Shown: positions 56,390-64,000 of the stretch, piece by piece
How the letters are laid out: the number at the start of each line of letters is the position of its first letter
Numbering within the stretch: position 1 is the first letter of the stretch
Assembly: GCA_023525715.1 (NCBI GenBank)
Contig: CM042011.1
Span: 58,632,854-58,696,853 of the forward strand
DNA: 64,000 nucleotides
From: Cichorium intybus
Taxonomy: Eukaryota; Streptophyta; Magnoliopsida; Asterales; Asteraceae
Reading direction: 5' to 3'
Program-made: the position numbers and the translations under genes
Notes under the pieces: generated by a model
The model's database searches: none
Told to the model about the DNA's origin: nothing
Seen by the model: only the letters and a program-made list of their open reading frames with translations

Positions 56390-59300
56390 GTGACTGCATT
56401 GGCAATGCCTAGATACTCTACCTCCGCATTAGATCGAGATATGACTCCCTGTCGCTTGGATGACCAGGAGATAATTTTGCTGCCCAGAAATACACAATAA
56501 CCAGAAGTGGATCGTCGAGAAACTAGAGAACCTCCCCAATTAGCATCAAAGTATGCGATTAGATCAGTAGAGGAATATACATAAAGCTGAAGTCCGTGAT
56601 CCAAGGTCCCTCTGATATATCACAAAATACGTTTGAGAGCCTGAAGTGCGACTCTCTAGGGTCATGCATGAATAGACAGGTCTGTTGAACCGCAAAAACA
56701 ATGTTTGGACGGGTGAACGTAAGGTACTAAAGAGCTCCTGCAAGGCTACGTTACAAGAGGGGTCTAATACAGGTGGACAAGTGGCGTCCAGTTTATGAGT
56801 AGTCTCAGCTGGTGTACGAGCAGGATTGCATTAAAGCATATGAGCTTTGTCAAGTATCTTTGAAACATGCTTCTTTTAAGAGAGGAAGAGACCCTATGAA
56901 TTACGAGTGATGAAGATGCCCAAGAAATAGTTGAGAGCCCCAAGATCAGACGTCGCAAACTCTCTACTAAGCCGATATATAATTGAGTCAAGAAGCGACT
57001 TAAATGAAGCGGTAAGAACAATATCATCCACATACAGGAGTAGGTATGTTGTGTCCGTACCATGATGGCATGTAAAGAGGGATGAGTCTGTCTGGATATA
57101 CTGGAATCACATATGAAGAGCATACCGAGCAAACCGCTAATACGAGGCATGCGGTGCCTGTGTGAGGCCGTATAAAGACCTCTGAAGATGACATATATAC
57201 TCAGGATGATTAGGATCCCGAAAACCAGGTGGTTGGTTCATGTAGACCGTTTCCTGAAGATGGCCATGAAGAAATGCGTTCTTCATGTCTAGCTGGTGAA
57301 TAGGCCAGTGTCTAGAGACAGCAAGACTGAGAATAGTACGTATGATGACCAGTTTAACAACTAGACGAAAATTTTCGTCGTAATCAATACCGGCCTGTGG
57401 ACTCCGCCTGTTAGCTACCAGACGCACTTTGTAGCGCGATAAAGACCCATCAATATTAAATTTTTGTTTGAATAACCACATCAATCGTACCACATCAGCC
57501 CCCGGTGCTCGAGGCACAAGAACCTAAGTACCATTTGTAATAAGAGCATTGTATTCCTTGTTCATAACTCTTAGCTAGTTTGGATCTTTCAAAGCCTGTA
57601 AATAGGACCCTTGGACATGGGACAGGGGACAGGGAGGTAGTGTGAAGGTTAAGACGTTAGACGGGTTTGTGATACCGCTTTTGGTACGAGTGGTCATGGG
57701 GTGAGTGGCAGGAGGGATCGAGTTTGGAGTGAGTGGTGGAACTGTAGCGGATCCAGGGGGAGTGGGTGTATGAGACGGAGTCGTGGGCTCGGGGGTGGTG
57801 GGGATGTTTGTTTTGGGAGTATGCGAGTTTGGGGGTGAGGGTGGGTGTGGTTCGGATGGAAGAATGTGACGGAGGAGAGGTGATGGCTCGACAGATTCAA
57901 AGAAGAAGTCATATGAAGGAGGTTCGGTAAGAGTCACCGAACCATATGGAAAAATGGACTCGTCAAATGTCACAAGACAAGAGATAATAATCATTCGAGC
58001 AGAGAGATCGTAGCAGTGGTACCTACCGTGCTGAGATGGGTATACTAGGAAAATACATGGAATGGGTCGTGGTTGGAGTTTATGGGTGGTATGGAGACGA
58101 GGAAAGCAAAGGCACCTGAACAACAAGTAGCTGGCTGTAAGTCGGGTGACGACCAAAGAGTCGGTAATGAGGAGTGTCATTGTTTACTGACAGAGATGGA
58201 AGGATATTTAGAAGATGTGTGGCCATGGAGAGAGCCTCGACCCAGAATGTGGGCGGGAGATGTGAGTGAAACAATAAAGTGCACACCATATTATTCAGAG
58301 TGCGAATCATTCTCTCGGACCTCCCATTTTGTTGGGAAGTGTGAGGGCACGATAAGCGAAAGGTGATTCCTTGAGAAGCAAAGTGGCGATGAAATGTTTA
58401 ATTGTTATATTATCGCTCGTTATCACATTGGAATTGTTTAATAGTGCCCCCAAATTGATTTTTGACAATATTAGAAAAATGAAGAACTTTTTGAAGTGCA
58501 TCTGATTTATTTTTGAGTGGATATACCTAGCGATAGTGAGTGTAATGGTCAAGAAACATAATATAATATTGCAAACCACCAACACTAGTAACAGGACTTC
58601 AATGGTCAAGAAACATAATATAATATTGCAAACCACCAACACTAGTAACAAGAGAAGTCCATAAGTCTGAGTGAATAATTTCAAATGGCTTAGATACAAC
58701 TGAGTCAGAAAAATAAAAAATAAAAAATAAAAGGGGAGTCTAGTGTGTTTGCGAAGTTGACACGCTAGACATAACACATTTGACTTGCCCGTACACGAAA
58801 TGGAACTACTAGAAGATAAATGCTTCAAGACTTGGTCTCCCAGATGATGAGCCGTTGGTGCCAGGTGGTGGAGTTGATGGAAACGAAAACATGACTTGTG
58901 GAACCTGTGATTGATTGGGTAAAGAGGATCGGAACTGTCACATCGGATTAGAGGACGACGAGTCTTGTAGTCCTTGATAGTAAAAGCAAACAGATCAAAG
59001 TCAATAGAGTAATTATTTTGAGTGGCAACTTTACGAACATAAATCAGATTTCAAAATAATATTTGGGGTTATAAGAACGTTTGTAAATGTAAGGGTTGAT
59101 GCGGGTTAGGTATTGGAAGAATCGTGTGTCCTGAGGCCATAACAGGTATTGAAGATCCATTATGACATTACCCACAAAAATAGAACGAGGAGTATTAATT
59201 ATGGTTAGTACAAAGGGAGTTGAGTATACCTGAGTTGGAGTGAATGTGATCTGTTGCCCCGATATCCAAAATCCATCTGTCATTTGTGGGATCGTCGGAC

Positions 59301-60461
59301 ATAGAACTGAACATGCTTGGGAGCGAGGTGGGCTGTTCCGGAGTGCCAAGCCAAGCCCACGAGGGCTGAGACACACTGTTGGGCTGATCAGTAGCCTGAT
59401 GAAATATTTTTGGGCTGGTCTGTTGAGATCCATGAGTTGCTAAGGAAGGTCGGTTGCCTAGAAGCCTAGCAAAGCTGGAATTGGCATGTTCCATTGTGAG
59501 CTTGTTTGAGGAGGTTACTGATTGATAGCCATAAAGGCGTCTGGTGAGACGGTGGGATATAGATCCACCCATACTGCTGGTTTGTGACAGGTGCTCCGGT
59601 GACTGGCGGTAGCTGGTTCCGGCAACGAGTGATGCTGTGACCCCACGACCACGGTCATTCCGACGGTAAGTGTTTCCCCCCACCACGGCTAGATGAGCCA
59701 ATTCCGACGTGAAGAAGGGCTGTAGAAGGCAAGCGATGATCGTGTGACGGAGTGGTAACCCGATGTTGGAGTAATCGCTGTTCCTGCACATGAAGCATAG
59801 ACCGCATCTCGGTAAAAAAAAGGAGGGGCTTAGGATGTCAGATGATACCATCGAGATTCTCAAATTTGCGGATAATCCATTAATGGTGTGAATCACCATG
59901 TGCTTGTCTTTCATTTTTTCCCCACTACCTTCAAGTAGGTCAACAAGCTTCTTAATTTTAGTGCAATAATCATGGACATGGACAGAAAAGGTCACCCATG
60001 GAGATTGATCGTAGCTCGCTCTTGAGTTGCGTTGCGGTGGCATCTTTATTTTCTCGAAATAGGGCTTCAAGGTTGAGCCACACTTGTCTAGCTGTGGCAT
60101 TAGTGGTATAGGCAGAGAGTATGAGAGATTGTGAAATTAAACCATACAACCAAAGTTTAACAACGACATCAAATTTTTGCCATTCCGGTTCTGTAGGGGG
60201 AGTTTTTGGATGGTCATACGTACCGTATATATGATCAAGCACCTCGAAACCAATACAATGTGTGTGAACAAATCGTGTCAGGGGTCATAGTAATGAGTTG
60301 TGAGATCGAGAATTAGAGGAACATAAATTTTAATATTAGTAATACCGTGTGCCTTAGTAGGGGTGGAGTATCACCGACCATGAGAAGAGACCAGAGTTTA
60401 GGCCGTTAGAGAGAAGAGAAGGAGAAAAATCATGAGAGACTGAAACAAGGCTCTGATACCA
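56390..60461 (-). mobile_element. Decayed Ty1/copia element, minus strand, internal region
   Basis: Order on the minus strand from 60461. Primer site TGGTATCAGAGC, gag (EWQKFDVVVKLWLYGLISQS near 60190, HDYCTKIKKLVDLLEGSGE near 59950), protease-like WILDIGATDHIH near 59260 (Ile for Ser/Thr), pre-integrase CLACQLRKHTRLPF near 58750, integrase C-part (HLLNILPS near 58240), RT (KNAFLHGHLQETVYMNQPPG near 57260, YLLLYVDDIVLT near 57030 in a shifted frame), and RNase H (YFDANWGG..STSGYCVFLGS, ISWSSKRQGVISRSNAEVEY near 56420-56550). A 55-base tandem duplication lies at about 58545-58655 in integrase. Many stops and frameshifts are present. The 3' LTR is missing, cut at 56389. Inactive. Confidence 0.88.
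60450..60461 (-). other. Primer-binding site of the minus-strand copia
   Basis: Minus-strand TGGTATCAGAGC directly after the LTR end, matching initiator tRNA-Met. Confidence 0.9.
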
Positions 60462-60611
60462 TGTTGAACGATATCTCTCCTTCACAAATCTTGCATACAA
60501 GAATGGAATAAATACATCAATACATGAGGGGCCTTCGGCCCATACCTCCATACACAATACATGGGCTTCTCTCTAAAATACCATGCAGAAATACATAAGA
60601 GTCGGCTAACA
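60462..60611 (-). repeat. 5' LTR of the minus-strand copia
   Basis: 150 bp, minus-strand TGTTAGCCGACTC...GTTCAACA, directly next to the primer site. Such short LTRs are typical of the Ale/Retrofit lineage of plant copia. The partner LTR is absent from the window. Confidence 0.85.
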
Positions 60612-61896
60612 ATATTGTCAAAGATAACAATTTTGCTAGAACTTGTATTAACAAATTTGCTAGAACTTCTATCAAAATGCAAATTCACGAATCAAATAAG
60701 TTAAAAAAAGAATACTTTGGGAAAATCTTGACATAAACTTGAGAATAATAGTTGCCGTTTACAGTAATCTGAGGCCCTTTGGTAAACCATAGATGACTAA
60801 GACATTGAGCAACTACCAGATTCCTTCTATCATGCTCTTTGCTGGTGGAGCAGTCAAGACGGGTTAAAGTAAAGTCGATAAAGCCCTAATTCATGACATG
60901 TTCAACCTGACGTGCGTCTTTACGTTTCGCTGTTGACTATGATGAGCACAAATTCAATCCACAAAATATAAAAATTTGTAATCTCTATCATATTCCCATA
61001 TTCAAATTACACATTTCAGTTAAAATAAAATAATAAAGACAGAATTTAAATTAAGGACTGCTGAAAAATGTTCAAAAATAAAGATCTAAAAGGTGTAAAA
61101 ACAAAAACTCATATGGCGAAAATTAATCTTTTAGCCGCTGATTGTTCCAAAATCAATCTGGAATAAATTTGGGGTTCAGTTCAACTATTCACAACTCAAA
61201 CATTTAACATAATCAACAGATGTCATTGATTAACGTCAAGGACTAATTGAAATGAGAACAAAAAACTTTCCGGAGGAAATAGATCCCTAATATAGTGTTC
61301 AAGAGTTGCTGACATTTCTCAAAGAGCGTGCTCGATTCACGAACTTTCAAACAAAGAAGAATGCCATTGACTTATGAGAAAACAAATGGAGAAGAACCAA
61401 CGCAAAAGTATGGATGCTGTCTTATTTCCCTAAGACTAAAAACGGGTAATTGATAATGGTTTTATGCCTTTGAAGCTTCTTTATAATTGTTTTCATCTAT
61501 ATATAGAACCAAAAACAGAATGACACTCCAGACCAAACAAATCATATGGATGATAAATACAATGATGTCATAAAAAAAATACGATGGTGATAGGGAAGGA
61601 GCTGAGACTTGGATTGATCGTGTTTACCTGCAATTTGAAGAAACACGGTGACAAAATGAAGATTAATTAAAGAACTAAAAATTTAGATAAAGAACTAAAC
61701 AATGTTGTTAAGACTTGAGGTTAAAGAGAAGAGGCCAGATGAATTAAATATAAAAATTGTGTGGTGGCAAAGAAATAAATGACAGTTGTTTCATCTGAAG
61801 CAAAGAGAGAATAACAAGCAAATTCTTTACACGACAAATTGCAAAATTCAAATCAACAAAAACTGTGCTCGCGAGTCCATCCCTCGTCTATGAGAG
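60612..61896. other. Intergenic, 3' flank of the F-box gene
   Basis: AT-rich. TTTGCTAGAACTT occurs twice (about 60633 and 60657). No gene or element is recognised. Confidence 0.5.
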
Positions 61897-62913
61897 TCAT
61901 ATCAAACAATCATGGGGAAAGTACCACTTGTCTGCAATATACAACCTGCCATTTCCTCGTTTATTAGCATCAAAGAATCTCCCGTACTGCGATGAGGGGG
62001 CAGCCCATGACTCTGGTTTAAGAGCAGCACTATACTTCGAGTGGCTATTAAACAATACATATTCTTGTTTTGTCTTCTCACAAGGCACCCAAGTCATTCC
62101 GTCAAAATCTAGTCTGTGAACCTTATAATCTTTCGGCATGCATTCCATCAAATGAAGGGGTATGTATTCCATCAAATAAAGGTTTTCATCCGAACTTATA
62201 AAATCAAAAACGCATGACATTTGCCCCACAAAATACGTTTCAAGTAGCGTCAATTTAGGCACCGGATCGAGTCTCATTTCACATACACATCTCCGTGCCG
62301 ATGAACCACAGAAGTTTAGCGTATATATCTTCCCCTTGAAAGCATGTAAATCAAAGATGCGGTCAGTAGTGGAAACATGCTTCCATGATCCTTTACCTGC
62401 TATAGAAAACCATATTTGATAATTTAATCTATTCATTATGACAAACACCCACTTATCCATTGAAGGTGAAAAGACAAGGATAGCCCTGACGTTTTTTTCT
62501 GGACAATGATCAACATCGAAGGGGGCATCAGGGAAATGAAGTTCATGTCGTGTGATAGGATTCACAAGCCAAAAGTCACCTGTTTTCTCGCGCAAGAAAA
62601 TCAAGTAACCACAAGTTAATCCAACATACTTCCTGCCAACGGCACGCGAAATGATGGTTTTGAACTTTCTTCCTTCGTAGTCGTGCAGATAGCAGGTCTT
62701 CTTATAAATATGAGGAGGGGATATATACATTAACATGGGTGGTCTGGACACCATAAACCTCTTTTTGTTAGAGAGTGCAAGTGACCTCCATGTCTTGCAA
62801 ACTCCGCTAAATGAAATAAAGTCGATAACTCCGAGTCGCATCATGACTAAGTAAAGCACATCATGGTTAATATCAGAATAGGATACCCTATCACCGTCCT
62901 CACAAGTATTCAT
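61897..62913 (-). CDS. F-box protein with DUF295 (KIB-type) domain
   Basis: Intact single-exon gene of 338 codons. Residues about 14-50 (INHDVLYLVMMRLGVIDFIS..GVCKTWRSLAL) form an F-box that would bind SKP1 in an SCF ubiquitin ligase. The rest matches the plant DUF295/KIB fold: PPMLMY near 60, FWLVNPITRHELHFP near 115, WKHVSTTDRIFDLHAFKGKI near 180-195, and YKVHRLDFDGMTWVPCE near 270. Substrate unknown. Start ATG at 62913 was chosen because the upstream ATGATG near 62926 is out of frame and stops at once. A minus-strand CTATATATACT at about 63012-63022 could serve as TATA box. DUF295 genes are large, fast-evolving families in plants; I cannot assign a named member. Confidence 0.88.
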   Translation of the reverse strand: MNTCEDGDRVSYSDINHDVLYLVMMRLGVIDFISFSGVCKTWRSLALSNKKRFMVSRPPMLMYISPPHIYKKTCYLHDYEGRKFKTIISRAVGRKYVGLTCGYLIFLREKTGDFWLVNPITRHELHFPDAPFDVDHCPEKNVRAILVFSPSMDKWVFVIMNRLNYQIWFSIAGKGSWKHVSTTDRIFDLHAFKGKIYTLNFCGSSARRCVCEMRLDPVPKLTLLETYFVGQMSCVFDFISSDENLYLMEYIPLHLMECMPKDYKVHRLDFDGMTWVPCEKTKQEYVLFNSHSKYSAALKPESWAAPSSQYGRFFDANKRGNGRLYIADKWYFPHDCLI

Positions 62914-63550
62914 CTTCTTCCTGCCAGATGCATCATATTTCTTTTCTAGTCACACTCCTTGTCTTAACCATTACGACACCTACGTACGTGCAAAAGAAGA
63001 ATAAATATTGTAGAGTATATATAGACACTACCCTTCTCAAATAATCATTTTTTTACAAAGAAAAAGATAATGAACAGTATCCTTAAGTAAAAACAAACAT
63101 AAAACGTCTAAAGATTACAATCTAAAAATTATTATGAAAAATAATCAGTTCCCACACCATCATATATGAGTTATGACGCCGTACAATAAACAAAACTATG
63201 TCGTGATTTCCAATGCAATCGTATATGGATTTCTTTATCAATACATGTCTAGCTACTAATAACAATATGGATTTGTATATCAAGACATGTCTAAGTCAAA
63301 TCCTCGTACTACAAAAGAAAAGAAAAGGCCTTGCGGAGCGGATGCCAGCAAAGGTGCGAGATTGCACTTTTGGTGAGGGGTACACCGCTCCCTACTGAGG
63401 GGTGCTCTCACTTTTCTCCCCGCACAAGGAGTTGGCGTCCGGTGAACTTTTCAATTTCAAAGCTTGTGTCTTGTACATTAAGCTTAATTGATTGTACCAA
63501 ACCAAGGAAGTGAGAGGTAATCATTTCCAAGGGTGAGGAGAGGAGTGACG
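62914..63550. other. Promoter side of the F-box gene and unassigned DNA
   Basis: AT-rich upstream region with a TATA-like site near 63015. TATGGATTTCTTTATCAA..ACATGTCTA and ATGGATTTGTATATCAAG..ACATGTCTA (about 63225 and 63268) form a short tandem repeat. A GC-richer stretch 63330-63470 has no tRNA fold or open gene that I can support. Confidence 0.5.
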
Positions 63551-63830
63551 GGTGCTGACTGTAAAGACAAGAAAATGTGTAAAACGAACAAATAATCAAA
63601 ATAACTCTTTGATTAATAAATTGGAAAATATAACTCAAACAACCAATCTACTCTTAATACAAATCTTCTGTATTTTGTGAACTGCCTAGAGTCATCTATA
63701 AATACACTAACTTGAACATATCACATTCCAAGTGATTATGATAAGCACTAGGTTCACAGGTTGGATATTCCTTGACACATGAGGCTTTAACTTTTCTGTC
63801 CCCTGCCCCATGTGACTTGAGATTCCAACA
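63551..63830 (-). mobile_element. Copia 3' LTR, minus strand (left edge uncertain)
   Basis: On the minus strand it begins TGTTGGAATC at 63830 immediately after the purine tract TTCGGGGGTGAT (plus 63831-63842). It contains GTGTATTTATAGATGACTC as TATA-like region near 63700. The lower end is not fixed; about 63551 is a guess. Confidence 0.6.
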
Positions 63831-63842
63831 ATCACCCCCGAA

Positions 63843-64000
63843 TCTCTAAGTCATTCTAGAGACGTCTTCGTTCAATAATATGGCCTCGTGAAAGAATACG
63901 GCTTCATCGGTATCATCTTGTTCGATAAAATGGCTTTCTTCGAATTTTTGAAGTCTTTCGGGACATTTGGACGCGTAATGCCCCGATTTATCACAACGGT
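63843..64000 (-). pseudogene. Copia gag C-terminus, running off the window
   Basis: The minus strand encodes RCDKSGHYASKCPERLQKFE, half of a CCHC zinc knuckle, followed by FIEQDDTDEAVFFHEAILLN and a stop just before the polypurine tract. No protease, integrase or RT lies between gag and the 3' LTR, so this copy is a gag-only or internally deleted element. The 5' part is beyond the window. Confidence 0.75.

Noticed and set aside
63330..63420. tRNA-like GC-rich stretch
   Set aside because: I could not fold a cloverleaf, and no B box or conserved tRNA positions are present.

Overview
The window is nuclear DNA of a flowering plant. It has spliced plant genes with GT-AG introns (an Aux/IAA repressor and a canonical poly(A) polymerase), a plant-type F-box/DUF295 gene, L1-type LINE, Ty1/copia and Ty3/gypsy sequence, Helitron ends, a degraded plastid 16S rRNA piece and at least ten long (TA)n tracts. 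A eudicot is likely. An asterid such as a Compositae species is only an impression. Just three genes look intact: Aux/IAA (14547-16391, +), poly(A) polymerase (40659-44411, -) and F-box/DUF295 (61897-62913, -). Almost everything else is mobile or derived from mobile DNA.

Layout. 0-1 kb: broken DNA polymerase alpha exons. About 1.7-5.4 kb: a gypsy-type LTR (-) holding a nested solo copia LTR with a perfect target duplication. 5.4-8.8 kb: low-complexity DNA and degenerate tandem repeats. 8.8-12.7 kb: fragments of ASPM-like and citrate synthase genes ending at a Helitron 3' terminus (hairpin plus CTAG|T). 12.7-16.4 kb: a MITE-like palindrome, then the Aux/IAA gene. 17.3-25.1 kb: a tandem segmental duplication in which each copy carries a different non-autonomous element sitting inside a (TA)n microsatellite. 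25.3-30.4 kb: two truncated gypsy elements joined head to head. 33.5-39.7 kb: a LINE (-) split by a gag-only LTR element. 39.7-40.1 kb: a pararetrovirus-like reverse transcriptase relic.

40.7-44.4 kb: the poly(A) polymerase gene in 12 coding exons, with an extra damaged copy of one exon in an intron. 45.1-49.1 kb: a palindromic element containing a SINE, then Helitron-like DNA. 49.7-52.4 kb: LTR-like DNA with a second solo copia LTR of the same family. 52.4-52.7 kb: plastid 16S fragment. 53.1-60.6 kb: two decayed copia elements in opposite orientation separated by a CACTA-like tip. 61.9-62.9 kb: the F-box gene. The window ends inside another copia element whose gag abuts its 3' LTR.

The three intact genes do not form a pathway. 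The Aux/IAA protein would repress auxin-response transcription, the poly(A) polymerase would add mRNA tails in the nucleus, and the F-box protein would probably recruit substrates to an SCF ubiquitin ligase. I found no convincing new biochemical system. The most unusual material is transposon biology: elements embedded in TA microsatellites, gene capture by a Helitron, and gag-only retrotransposons. All family assignments come from reading translated sequence and remembered family motifs; no database search was run.
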